A DNA stretch of 64,000 nt from Buxus sempervirens (taxonomy: Eukaryota > Streptophyta > Magnoliopsida > Buxales > Buxaceae). Location of the stretch: contig OX387188.1 in the NCBI GenBank assembly GCA_947561395.2, positions 40,729,942 through 40,793,941 of the forward strand. Reading direction: 5' to 3'. Position numbers and translations under genes: made by a program. The notes under the pieces are model-generated. The model searched no databases. It was not told the origin of the DNA and was given only the letters and a program-made list of their open reading frames with translations. Below, one piece after another: positions 12,243 to 25,442 of the stretch (positions are counted from its first letter, which is position 1; each line of letters begins with the position of its first letter).

Positions 12243-14370
12243 AAAATGAATACACTTTTCAACCTAGATAAAGATGAACTACCTTAGCTGCTAGATCATG
12301 TGAAATCAAAGCCCCTTAATGGCACACATCCACCAAGGCATCTCTACAAATAAATCTATGTATCCCTCCATTGAAGAGGAATAAGTAGTTGCAACCCGGT
12401 CTCACTGTTTCAAATCATATCACATTAAATTGCCATCGATGCAACATGGTCTCTTCCACTATCTTATGATTTCTTCTAACTCCTCTCACATCTCATGACA
12501 CCTTTGTCCCCATCTTCAGACTATACTTCCTCCAGCCACCCTAACCACCATCAATAAAGAGAACATCATCGATCACCTTTGCAAAATTTGAAAAGCTTAT
12601 TCTTTCACCAAATAAAAAAAAAAGCAGCTTGTTGTCCTTACAACAAGCACTAGCACCCAACCAACATTTATAATCCAAAATTTCATCCTATGCTTAACAT
12701 CTGGCATTTTTTTTTCTTTTACTTGTGAAAGAAACTACACAGCATTTCAATATTTCCAATACTAGCTTAAGAACAAACCTCTTCTCCAACAAATTTTAAA
12801 CACCTTATAATCCATGAAATCCATCATCACTTATCTATTGTTATCACAAGATGTCCTTGTTAAAGTAACTTGGATCTACTCGCATTCAAAACAATTTCCC
12901 AGCAATATATCGACTTTCAATTTTTATAAACAACGCCATAGACTCACCTACAAACCTATTGCAAGAAAGCAAATGAAACTACCAAGTTCCAATATCTTAT
13001 TTATCACCCATTTCGAAACACACATCAGTCATTACTAGAATACCTACATCCTGTGAATCTACTAGAGCTTACAACTCCTCATACATCCTCTTAAAACCAC
13101 CTTTCTTGTATTTTCCTTTGAAATTTTAATGAGGTCGTGGCTTTAACTATTCCAACAAAATAATTTCTAGTGGCTCACCAAAAGATATTTAACATTATAT
13201 CTCCATTTGGTTTATTCACTTATGCCCAAACAACCTCCATCTTCCTTTGCTAACTCCATCCTTAACTTTTGAAGAATATTACCCTATACATTTCAAAAGA
13301 TTCCACCCACTTTCGACTCTCTTCCAATCTTGTATCCAAAACTTAGAAATAACTAGCTGCTTAAGCTCCATTTTTTAGTATTAATACACCAATTCCTCAT
13401 TTAGACCTAGAATTAGAAGCAAATAAGCTAGTCAGGGGTAGAGACACAACAAATTACGTGTTATTGCCCTTTAGTTCCACCGTTACTACTACCTCTAAGA
13501 GAGAACTAACAACTCAAGAAAAGCTTTCAACCTGCACTTATTTTCTCTATATTTGTTTCAACAAACATCTAATTAGGATCAAAACTTACTAAATCTCCAG
13601 CATCCTTAGCGCAAAAATTCGTCCTATTTGGATATTCCAATGCCATTAGATGGCCCCCCTCCCCCCAATATTCAAATGCCGTTAGATTATTTTCCACACC
13701 CAATTCTTTCAAACATCAAGGATTTTCCTCTTTGGCACGTTCTACCAAGATATGTTGTAATCTAGTAATTTGAATGATCATTAGTACTCTCTTTCTTCAA
13801 GTGCACTATCTTTAACAAAGGTTGACTCAAAAGTTCTACAGCAATTAAACATGCGGATGCATTGCATAGTCAACAATCTTTGAGCCCGCTTTTTACTCAG
13901 AACCAAAACTTACAAACGAGGTCTAGTTTGTTTTTATCCTAGGTCCATATGGCAACATGAGATGCAATTTATCCATGAATCAACCGACAATTCACTGCAC
14001 CTTTTTAAATGTTCATTTTGAATAGCACTTCCCTCGTCTTATGCACATGTTAGAATCACTTACCTTGATGCTGGTATTAAAATTGAAAAGTTTACCAAAT
14101 CAAGTAAATAGTCTACAATAATTAAATGATATTTTCCTATAGAAATATGGAGGCAACCTTATTCCAATTTCTTTCAAAAGCTTTGACAACAAAAATATGG
14201 TGCCTTAATATTTTTGCGAAACCTTATTTAAATAAGCTGAGTATTGATTATCAAAATTATGCGAGGTGGAGGGGGGCTCTCCTACTTAGATTCTTGACAA
14301 GAATGTAGATGCACCTTCCTTTTTATTTTTTGATTAATTTTAATATTACCCCAACACAATTTCTTGAAAT
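12243..14370. repeat. Dispersed repeat family, copy B (most complete)
   Basis: This is the uninterrupted copy. Its left part pairs with 4,535-6,060 and its right part with 11,476-11,695, and from about 13,035 it also pairs with copy C. The distal end (14,061-14,370) pairs with 15,910-16,210: AAAGTTTACCAAA, TGATATTTTC, ATTGATTATCAAAATTATGC, GGAGGGGGG, then TTAATTTTAATAT and CAATTTCTT. It contains a local duplication around a C-rich tract (13,638-13,700). No protein or terminal repeat identifies its class. Confidence 0.75.
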
Positions 14371-14640
14371 ACCTCATCACACTGTATATTTAGTGGTAGC
14401 CCAAAATCCCTAATCCACACCGTAGATGCACCTTTCTTCTTATAACTAGATGTCTCGAACTGATTTCTTCATATAAATGTACCACCATATGGGTGCCCAA
14501 AAACTATGAGAATAGGTGTTCCACATTATACCGCAAATTCCAGCTATAAGAATCTAAGTCCACCATTACTTTCAAACCAAAAATCTCTCTCTCCCAAATT
14601 GAGCTTCAGTCCAGAAACACCGCCAAATCATTTTACAAAA
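14371..14640 (-). mobile_element. LINE RT fragment, minus strand
   Basis: The reverse complement of about 14,560-14,615 reads VSGLKLNLGER. This matches the segment just after the YADD box in plant LINE RT (F..VSGLKLNL.KSE). Surrounding sequence is too decayed to follow. The fragment sits between dispersed-repeat copies B and C, and its limits are set by where the shared family text stops and resumes. Confidence 0.5.
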
Positions 14641-16210
14641 TATATCCCAGCATCCTGCGAATACCTACATCCTGCGAATCTACTAGAGCTTAAAACTGCC
14701 CATTCATCTTCTCCAACCACCTCTCTAGAATTTTCATTTGAAATTTTAACGAAGTCATAGCTCTAACTATTCCAACAAAATGATTTCTAGCGGCTCACTA
14801 CATGAAATTCAATACTATCTCTCCATGATTCACTTATATCCAAACAACTTCCACCTTCCTTTGCTAACTCCATCCTTAGATTTTGAAGAATAGTACCATG
14901 TACATTTCCACAAATTCCACCAACTTTCTACTCATCTACAATCTTCTATCCACCATAAAAATAGCTAGATACTATTTAAGCTCTATTCTTCTAGTGTTAA
15001 CATACCAATTCCTCATTTAGACCTAGAACGAGAAGCAAATAAGCTAGTCAAGGGTAAAGATATAACAAAGTACGTATTATTGCCCTTTAGCTCCTCCTTT
15101 ACTACTACCCTTTAAGAGAGAATTGACAATCCAAGAAAAGCTTTCAACCTACACATATTTGCTCTGTGTTTGTTCCAACAAACTTCTAATCAGGATCAAA
15201 ACCTACTAAATATCCAGCATCCATATCAAAAAATTTCTTGCCTTTTGGATATTCCAATGCCAATTCCTCCTTTAGACCTAGAACAAGAAGCAAATAAGCT
15301 AGTCAAGGGCAGAGATAAAACAAAGTACGTATTATTGCCCTTTAGTTCCTTCTTTACTACTACCCATTAAAAGAGAAATGACAATCCAAGAAAAGCTTTC
15401 AACCTGCACATATTTGCTCTGTGTTTGTTTCAACATACTTCTAATCAAGATCAAAACTAATTAAATCTCCAGCATCCATATCGCAAAATTTCTTTCCCTC
15501 TAGATATTCCAATGGCATTAGATTGCTTTCCCCACCCGATTCCTTCAAACATCGAGCATTTTCCTCTCTCGCCCCCGTTCTACCAGGATATGTTTCAATC
15601 TAGAAATTTGAATGATCATTGGCACTCTCTTTTTTCAAGTGGACTACCTTAATCAAAGGTCAACTCAAAAGTCCAACAGCAGTTAAACATGAGGATGCAA
15701 AGCATTGTCAACGATCTTTGAGCCCGATTTTCACTCAGAACAAAAACTTACAAACCTGGTCTACTTTGTTTTGATCCTTGATCCATGTGGAACTCAATAT
15801 GAGATGCATTTATCCACGAATCCACTTGCTATTCACCACTCCTTTTTAAATAAATATTTTGAGTAGCACTCCCCTCATCCTATGCACCTGTGTGAATTAG
15901 TTCCCTTAATGTTGGTATCATCTTTGAAAAGTTTACCAAACTAAGTAGGAAGTTTTCAACAACTATATGATATTTTCTTGTAGATATATAGTGGCGCCCT
16001 TTTTATAGTTTATTTCAAATGCTTTGATACACAAAAAAATTGGCGCCTTAATTTTTTGGCCCCACCATATTCAAATAAGCTGATTATTGATTATCAAAAT
16101 TATGCAAAGTGGAGGGGGGATATCCTACTTAGATTATTCACAAGGAATGTAGAAGCACCTTACTCTTGATTTTCAGATTAATTTTAATATAACCTCCACC
16201 CAATTTCTTC
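14641..16210. repeat. Dispersed repeat family, copy C, with internal 255-bp duplication
   Basis: It starts in text matching copy B at about 13,035 (CCTACATCCTG.GAATCTACT) and runs parallel to B to its end. A block from about 15,007 is repeated from about 15,262 with a 255-bp period. Both blocks contain TTTAGACCTAGAAC, GAAGCAAATAAGCTAGTCAA, TACGTATTATTGCCC and GAAAAGCTTTCAACCT. The left part seen in A and B is missing. Confidence 0.75.
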
Positions 16211-16915
16211 GTTGATCTGTGCTAGCAGTTCTCTACTCTTTTGGTCAGATCTTTGGTGGAGCAGCTCTACTCTTCCTCATAGATATCCCAAGCTCATTCG
16301 TATTAGATTGATTTTGGAACCTTTGGTGTCTGATTTGTGAATGTAGATGCACCTTCCTCCTTATTTTCAGATTCATTTAAAGAAAACCTCCACCCATTTT
16401 CTTCCTTGATCTATGTTGGCACTTCTCTACTCTTTTGGTCAATTCTCTGGAGGAGGAGCTCTAATCATTCTCATAGATATCCCAAGCTCTTTCGTATTAG
16501 ATTGATTTTGGAACCCTTATTGTCTGACATCCTTTTCTAGAATCCCATGGGTCTTAATTGGAATCTTCAATTCCATCGTGATCTCCACCCACCAAGAATG
16601 AATGAGTCGGGTTTCCTAATGATGGACCTTATCTCAGTATCTGTTAAACCTAAACTTCCTAGTCATCACAATTGGACCTTTACTCTTATAAATCTTTCTC
16701 ATCTAGTTCCATTTTTTAAGTATCTTTGTACTCCATTGGATCCTTCATCTCCCTCATTTTCTCCCTCACTTTTGTGTAAGTCTCCAACCACTGCTAAAGT
16801 AAGAGCCTTTATTTGGACTGCATTTCGTAATGGAATCAACACTTTTAAAAATCTTAAAAGGAGAAAGTTTCTAGCTATCTCGTCCAACACGTGCAATGCC
16901 TCAAAAACGGGGAGT
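16145..16915 (+). mobile_element. LINE-3 C-terminal fragment with 194-bp duplication
   Basis: The plus strand reads HRYPKLFRIRLILEPL (about 16,460-16,515), GLNWNLQFHRDL (from about 16,550), then TTAKVRAFIWTAFRNGINT and KNLKRRKFLAISSNTC (16,790-16,890). This is the linker and zinc-finger RVT region of plant L1 ORF2. A 194-bp segment is duplicated: GAATGTAGA.GCACCTT begins both at 16,145 and 16,339, and each copy carries PHRYPKL/SHRYPKL text. The first part overlaps the end of dispersed copy C. The satellite array starts about 70 bp after the fragment ends. Confidence 0.75.
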
Positions 16916-16982
16916 CACTAATCACATCATGCTTGATTGAGAACCAGCAAGGAGAAAGTGGCTCAAAGCTGAATAGCGTTTT

Positions 16983-19900
16983 CCCAATCACCTCCATACT
17001 AAGTCTTATACAGCTAAGGAGAACAAAATTCTTGCAAGCCAAAAATGACAGAGTAAAAAATATCCACTAATCAGCTTTAGTAAGCCTGCTTTACTACCTC
17101 AATAATTAAGACGAACCCCTTGATAGATTAAAAATGTATTCAAGATAGAACAAATATCTAGATCACTTGAAAGGCAAAAATTAAATCTCAAAAATGAAAA
17201 TCTCAATGTCACCAATATCATGGGAATGAAATGTGAGAAATCTCAAACCACTTGCTACCCTCACTTGGGCATTGAAATGATTGTTCTCTTAATGCTTTAA
17301 CTTTCAACTTCTGGCTCAAATATTCTGAAATAATTTTTCTTGTTATCAGAGGAATAGCTTGGTGCATGACGTGATAAAAAAACTACAGTCACAGAATTTT
17401 AAGGGATGAGTATAAAGAATCCATTTCCTATCAGGAGGTTAAATATTGAAAACTTTAACTCATATCATTTCCATTGCGAATATGTTCAAGGGTATTTTTT
17501 AAATATCTTAAACCGAATCACTCTCCTCAAACAACGGAAAATCCTGAAAGTCATAAAAGTCAAGAAGCAACTCAAAGATTCAAATTATAAAGGATATCAA
17601 AGTAAAGAATTTTGACTAAATAAAAAGATCCAATCAAAAACTCCCAAATCATTTAGAGATATTTTGTCAATGTCACCAATAACTACGAACAGATCATCAT
17701 CATCATAAAAATTCAATACCCACCAAAGTTGGGTTAGCGACACGATTCTTGTCTCCATCCCATTCTTATCAAAATCATAACTTCAATTGATTTACATTTT
17801 TGTAAGCCTTGTTTTATAAACTATCTGCAGAACATATCTAGAAAAAAAAATGTGCCAATCACCTCCATACTAACTCATATACAGCTAAGAAGAGCAAAAT
17901 TCTTGCAAGCCAAAAATTACAAAATAAAAAATATCTCCATTTATCAGCTTTACTAAGCCTACTTTGCTACCTCAACAATTAAGATGAACCTCGTGAAAGA
18001 TTCAAAATATATTCAAGATACAACAAATATCTAGATCACTTGAAAGGCCAAAATTTAATCTCAAAATGAAAATCTCAGTGTCACCAATAACAAGGGAATA
18101 AAAGGTGAGAAATCTCAAACCTCTAGCCATCCTCACCTGGGAAATAAAATGATTGTTCTCTTATTTCTTTTCACTTTAAACTTATGGATAAAATATTCTA
18201 CACTAATTTTTCCTGTTATCAGAGGAATAGCTTGGTGCATGATATGATAGATAACCGACTGTTATAGAATTTTAAGAGATGAGCATAAAGAATGCATTTC
18301 CTATCAGGAGGTTAACTATTGAAAAATTTATCTCATATTCTTGCAATTGCGAATATGTTCCTGTGTATTTTTTAAATATCATAAACAGAATAACTCTCCT
18401 CAAACAACAAAAATTCCTGGAAGTCATAAAATTCAAAAAGCAACTCAAGGATTCCAATTATAAAGGATATCGAAATGAGGAATTTTGACTAAATAAAAAG
18501 ATCCAATCGAAAACTTCAAATTCATCAAGAGATTTTTTTGCAATGTCACAAATAGCCACTAGCGGATCATCATCATCATAAAAATTCAATACCCACCAAA
18601 GTCGGGTCAGCAACATGATTCTTGTCTGCATCCCATTCTTATCAAAATCATAACTTCAGTCGATTTGCATTTTTGTAAGCCTGGTTTATTAACCATCAAC
18701 AAATCATATCGATAAAAAATATGCCAATCACCTCCATACTAAGTCTTATACAGAGAAGAAGAGCAATATTCTTGCAAAGCCAAAACAGACAGAGTAAAAC
18801 ATATCTCCACTTATCAACTTTAGTAAGGCTGCTTTGCTACCTCAATAATAAAGATGAACCCCGTGACAAATTAAAAATATATTCAAGATAGAACAAATAT
18901 CTAGATCACTTGAAAGGCCTAAATATAATCTCAAAATTAAAATCTCAATGTCACCAATATCATGGGAATGAAAGGTGCAAATCTCAAACATCTTGCTGTC
19001 CTCACCTGGGCACTAAAATGATTGTTATCTTATTGCTTTTCACTTTCCACTTTTGGCTCAAAATTCTATACAAATTTTTCTTGTTATCAAAGGAATAGCT
19101 TGGTGCATGATGTAATAGATAACCTACTGTAGTAAAATTTTAAGGGATGAGCATAAGAATCCATTTCCTATCAGGAGGATAACTATAGAAAACTTTACCT
19201 CATATTGTTACCACTGTGAAATTGTTCATGTGCATTTTTTAAATATCCTAAATTGAATCACTTTCAACAAACAACAGCAACTCCAAAAAATCATAAAATT
19301 CAAGAAGCAACTCAAAGATTGAAATTATAAAGGATACCGAAGTAATGAATTTTTACTAAATAAAAAGATGCAATCGAAAACTCCCAATTCATTAAGAGAT
19401 TTTTTAGCAATGTCACCATTAACTACCAGCACATCATCATCATCATCATAAAAATTCAATACCACCAAAGTCGAGTCAACAACACGAATCCCGTCTCCAT
19501 CCCATGCTTATCAAAATCATAACTTCAGTTGATTCAAATTTTTCTAAGCCTTGTTTTATTCACCATCAGCAGATCATATCTAGAAAAAATGTGCCAATCA
19601 CCTCCATACTAAGTCTTACACAGCTAAGAAGAGCACAATTCTTGCAAGCCAAAAATGACAGACTAAAAGATATCTCCACTTATCAGCTTTAATAAACCTG
19701 CTTTGCGACCTCAACAATTAAGATGAACACCGTGACGAATTAAAAATATATTCAAGATACAACAAATATCTAGATCACTTTGAAAGGCCAAAATTAAATC
19801 ACAAAACAAAAATCTCAATGTCACCAATATCATGTGAATAAAAGGTGAGAAATCTCAAACCTCTTGCAAACCTCAACTGGGCACTAAAATGATTGTTCTC

Positions 19901-22900
19901 TTATTGCTTTTAACTTTCCACTTCTGGCTCAAATATTCTACGCTAATTTTTCTTGTTATAAGAGGAAAAGCTTAGAGCATGATGTGATAAATAACCTATC
20001 ATTATAGAATTTTAAGGGGTGAGCATAAAGAATCCAATTCCTATTAGCAAGTTAACAATAGAAAACTTTACCTCACATCGTTTCAATTGGGAAATTGTTA
20101 ATGTGTATTTTGTAAATATCTTAAACTGAATAACTCTCCTCAAACAACAAAAACTCCTAAAAGTCATAAAATTCAAGAAGCAACTAAGAGACTCAAATTG
20201 TAAATGACAGCGAAGTAAAGAATTTCGACTAAATAAAAAGATGCAGTCGAAAACACCCAATTCATTAAGAGATTTTTTGGCAATGTCACCAACAACTACC
20301 AGCACATCATCAGCACCAATAAAATTCAATACCCACCAAAGCCGGGTCAATGATACGGATCTTGTCTCCATCCCATTCTTATCAAAATTTTAACTTCCGT
20401 TGATTTACATTTTTGTAAGCCATGTCTTATTAATTATTAGCAGATCATATCTAGAAAAAATGTGCCAATCACCTCCATACTATGTCTTATACAACTAAGA
20501 AGAGATAAATTCTAGCAAGCCAAAAATGACAATAAAAAATATCTCCACTTATCAGCTTTTGCAGGCCTACTTCGCTACTTCAATAAATAAGATGAACCTC
20601 ATGACAAATCTAAAATATATTCAAGATACAACAAATATCTAGATCACTTGAAAGGCAAAAATTTAATCTCAAAATGGAAATCCAACTGTCACCAATATCA
20701 TGGGAATAAAAGGTGAGAAATCTCAAACCCTTTGCCATCCTCACCTGGGAAATAAAATGATTGTTCTCTTATTGCTTTTAACCTTCCATTTCTAGCTCAA
20801 ATATTCTGCACCAATTTTTCTAGTTATCAAAGGAATAGCTTCGTGCATGATGTGATAGATAACCTACTATTATAGGATTTTAAGGGCTGAGCATAAAGAA
20901 TCCATTTCCTATCAAGAGGTTAACTATAGAAAACTTTACCTAAAATCGTTGCCATTGCAAATGTGTTCATGTGCATTTTGAACATATCTTAAACTGAATC
21001 ACTCTCCTCAAACAACAGAAACTCCTAAAAGTCATAAAATTAAAGAAGCAACTCAAAGATTCCTATTATAAAGGATACCGAAGTAAATAATTTTGCCAAA
21101 ATAAAATGATGCAATCCAAAACTCCAAATAAATTTAGAGATTATTTGGCAATGTCACCAATTACGACCAGAAAATATTGATCATAAAAATTCAATAACCA
21201 CCAATGTCTGGTCAATGACACAAATCTGGTCTTCATCCCATTCTTATCAAAATCATAACTTCAGTTGATTTACATTTTTGTAAACCTTGTTTTATTAACC
21301 ATCAACAGATCATATCTAAAAAAATTGTGCCAATCACCTCAAAACTAAGTCCTATAAAGCTAAGAAGAGAAAAATTCTTGCAAGCCAAAAATAACAGAGA
21401 AAAAATATCTCCAGTTATCAGCATTAATAGCCTGCTTTGCTACCTCAATAATTAAGATGAACCCCGTGAAAATTTTAAAATATATTCAAGATACAACAAA
21501 TACCAAGATCACTTGAAAGGCCAAAACTTACTCCAAAAATGAAAATCTCAGTGTCACCAATATCACGGGAATAAAAGGTGAGAAATCTCAAACCTCTTGC
21601 AATCCTCACTGGGGCACCAAAATGATTGTTCTCTTATAGCTTTTCACTTTCCACTTCTGGTTCAAAAATTCTGCTCCAATTTTTCTTGTTATCAAAGGAA
21701 TAGCTTGGGGCATGACGTGACAAATAACCAACTCTTAAAGAATTTTAAGGGATGAGCATAAAGAATCCATTTCCTATAAACAGGTTAACTATTGAAAACT
21801 TTACCTCATATCATCGCCATTGCAAATATGTTCATGTTCATTTTGTACATATCTTAAACAGAATCACTCACCTCAAACAACAGAAACTCCTAAAAGTCAC
21901 AAAACGCAAGAAACACCTCAAAGATTCCAATTATAAAGGTTACCGAAGTAAATAACTTGGCCTAAATAAAAAGATGCAATCGAAAACTCCAAATTCTTTA
22001 AGAGATTTTTCAGCAATGTCACCAATAACTACCAGCAGATCATCATCATCATCAAAATTCAATACCCACCAAAGTCAGACTAGCGACACGAATCTCGTGT
22101 TCCCCCATTCTTATCAAAATAACAATTTCAGTTGATTTACATTTTTGTAAGCCATATTTTATTAACCATCAGCAGATCATATCTAGTAAAAACGTGCCAA
22201 TTACCTTCATATAAGTCTTACACAGCTACAAAGAGCAAAACTCTTCCAAACCAAAAATGACACAATAAAAAAATCTCCACTTATCAACTTCAGTAAACCT
22301 GCCTTACTACCTAAATAATTAAGATGAACCCCGTGACAGATTTAAAATATATTAAAGATACAACAAATAACTAGATCTCTTAAAAGGCCATAATTTAATC
22401 CAAAAATGAAAATCTCAATGTCACCAATATCATGGGAATAAAAGGTGAGAAATCTCAAACCTCTTGCTATCCACACCTCGGCACCATAATGATTGTTCTC
22501 TTATTGCTTTTCACTTTCAACTTCTGGCTCAAATATTCTGCACCAATTTTTCTTGTTATCCGAGGAATAGCTTGGTACACGATGTGAAAGATAACCTACT
22601 CTTAAGGAATTTAAAGGGATGAGCATAAAGAATCCATTTCCTATCACGCGATTAACTATTGAAAACTTTACCTCATATCGTTGCCATTGGGAATATGTTC
22701 ATGTGCATTTTGTACATATCTAAAACTGAAACACTCTCCTCAAACAACAGAAACTCCTAAAAGTCATAAAATTCAAGATGCCACTCAAAGATTCCAATTA
22801 TAAGGATACTGAAGTAAGAATATTGCCAAAATAAAAAGATGTAATCGAAAACTCCCAATTCATTTAGAGATTTTTTGGCAATGTGACCAATAACTACCAG

Positions 22901-25442
22901 CGGATAATCATCATCATAAAAATTCAATACCCACCAAAGTCGAGTTAGCGACACAAATCTTGTGACCACCCCATTCTCATCAAAATCACAACCTCAGTTG
23001 ATTTACATTATTGTAAGCCTTATTGTATTAACCATCAGCAGATTATATCTAGTAAAGATGTGCCTATCACCTTCATGCTAAGTCTTAAATAGCGAAGAAG
23101 AGCAAAATTCTTGCAAGCCAAAAATGCCACAGTAAAAAATATCTCCACTTATCATCTTCAATAAGCCTACTTTACTACCTCAATAATTAAGATGAACCCC
23201 GTGACAAATTAAAAACATATTCAAGATACAACAAATATCTAGATCACTCAAAAGGCAAAAATTTAATCTCAAAATAAAAATCTCAGTGTCACCAATATCA
23301 TGGGAATAAAAGATGAGAAATCTCAAACCTCTTGCCATCCTCACCCAGGAAAAAAATGGTTGTTCTCTTACTGATTTTAACCTTCCACCTCTAGCTAAAA
23401 TATTCTGAACTAATTTTTCCTGTTATCAGAGGAATAGCTTGGTGCATGATGTGATAGATAACCTACTACTATAGAATTTTAAGGGATAAGCATAAAGAAT
23501 AAATTCCCTATCATGAGGTTAACTACTTGAAAACTTTACCTCAAATAGTTGCGATTACGAATATGTTCAATTGCATTTTATGCATATCTTAAACTGAATC
23601 ACTCTCCTCAAACAACAGAAACTCCCAAAAGTAAAAAAATTCAAGAAGCAACTCAAATATTCCAATTATAAAGGATACCGAAGTAAAAGAATTTTAACGA
23701 AATAAAATGATGCAATTTAATTCTTGGGAATGTCACCAATAACTACTAGCAGATCGTCATCATCATAAAAATTCAATACCCACCAAAGCTGGGTCAGCGA
23801 CACGATTCTTGTCTCCATCCCATTCTAATCAAAATCATAATTTCAGTTGATATACATTTTTGTAAGCCTTGTTTTATTAACAATCAGCAAATCATATTTA
23901 GAAAAAATGTACCAATCACCACCATACTAAGAATTATACAACTAAGAAAAACAATAATCTTGCAAGCCAAAAAAGACAGTAAAAAATATCTCCACTAATC
24001 AGCTTTAGTAAGCCAGTATTGCTACCTCAAAATTAAGATGAACCCCGTGATAGATTAAAAATATATTCAAGATAGGACAAATATCTAGAAAACTTGGAAG
24101 GCCTGAATATAATCTAAAATGAAAATCTCAGTGTTGCCAATATCATGGGAAAAAAAGGTGAGAAATCTCAAACCTCTTGCCCTCCTCACCTGGGCACTAA
24201 AATGATTGTTCCCTTATTGCTTTTAACTTTCCACCTCTAGCTCAAATATTTTGCACCAATTTTTCCTGTTATCAGAGGAATAGCTCGATGCATAATGTGA
24301 TAGAAAACCAACTGCTATAGAATTTAAAGGGCTACGCATAAAGAATCCACTTCCTATCAGGCGGCTAACTGCAGAAAACTTTACCCCATATCGTTGCCAT
24401 TGCAAATATGTTCATGTGCATTTTGTACATATCTTAAACTAAATCACTCTCCTCAAACTACAGAAACTCTCAAAAGTCATAAAATTCAAGAAGCAACTCA
24501 AAGATTCCAATTACACAGGTTATCGAAGCAAAGAATTTCCCCTAAATAAAAAGATGCAATCGAAAACTCCCAATTCATTTAGAGATTTTTTGGTAATGTC
24601 ACAAATTATGACTAGCGGATCATGATCATCATAAAAATTCAATAACCACCAATGTCGGTTCAATGACAAAAATCTTGTCTCCATCCCCTTCTTATCAAAA
24701 TCATAACTTCATTTCATTTACATTTCTATAAGCCTTGTTTTATTAACCATCAGAAGATCATATCTTGAAAAAATGTGTCAATCACCTCCAAACTAAGTCC
24801 TATACAGCAAAGAAGAGCAAAATTCTTGCAAACCAAAAATGACAAAAAATATAACTCCACTTATCCGCAATAATAGCCTGCTATGTGACCTCAATAATTA
24901 AAATGAAACCCGTGACAGATTTAAAATATATTCAAGATACAACAAATATCTAGATCACTTAAAAGGCATAAACTTAATCCCAAAATGAAAATCTCAATGA
25001 CAATAATATCATAGGAATAAAAGGAGAGAAATCTCAAACCTCAAGCTATCCTCACCTGGGCAGCAAAATGATTGTTCTCTTATTGCTTTTCACTTTCTAC
25101 TTCTGCCTCAAATATTCCGCACCAATTTTTCTTGTTATCAGAGGAATCGCTTGGTACATGATGTGAAAGATAACCTACTGTTGTAGAATTTTAAGGGATG
25201 AGCATAAAGAATCCATTTCCTATCACGAGGTTAACTATCGAAAAGTTTACCTTGTATCGTTGCCATTGAGAATATGTTCATGCGCATTTCATACATATCT
25301 TAAACAGAATCACTCTACTCAAAAGACAGAAACTCCTAAAAGTCAATAAAAAAAGAACTAAAAGATTCCAATTATACAGGTTATCGAAGCATAGAATTTT
25401 GCCTAAATAAAATGATGCAATCGAAAACACCCGATTCATTTA
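16983..25442. repeat. Satellite subfamily 1 domain (left)
   Basis: Most monomers here have AATACCCACCAAAGTCGGGT, GATTTACATTTTTGTAAG, CCTCCATACTAAGTCTTATA and TTTAGTAAGCCTGCTTTGCT. At the same positions the core of the array has AATAACCACCAATGTCGGGT, CATTTACATTTCTGTAAG, CCTCCAAACTAAGTCCTATA and TTTAATAGCCTGCTTTGCG. A few monomers are mixed (near 21,190 and 24,640 the ACCAATGTC variant appears). The last array segment at 45,200-45,480 returns to subfamily 1. Confidence 0.75.
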
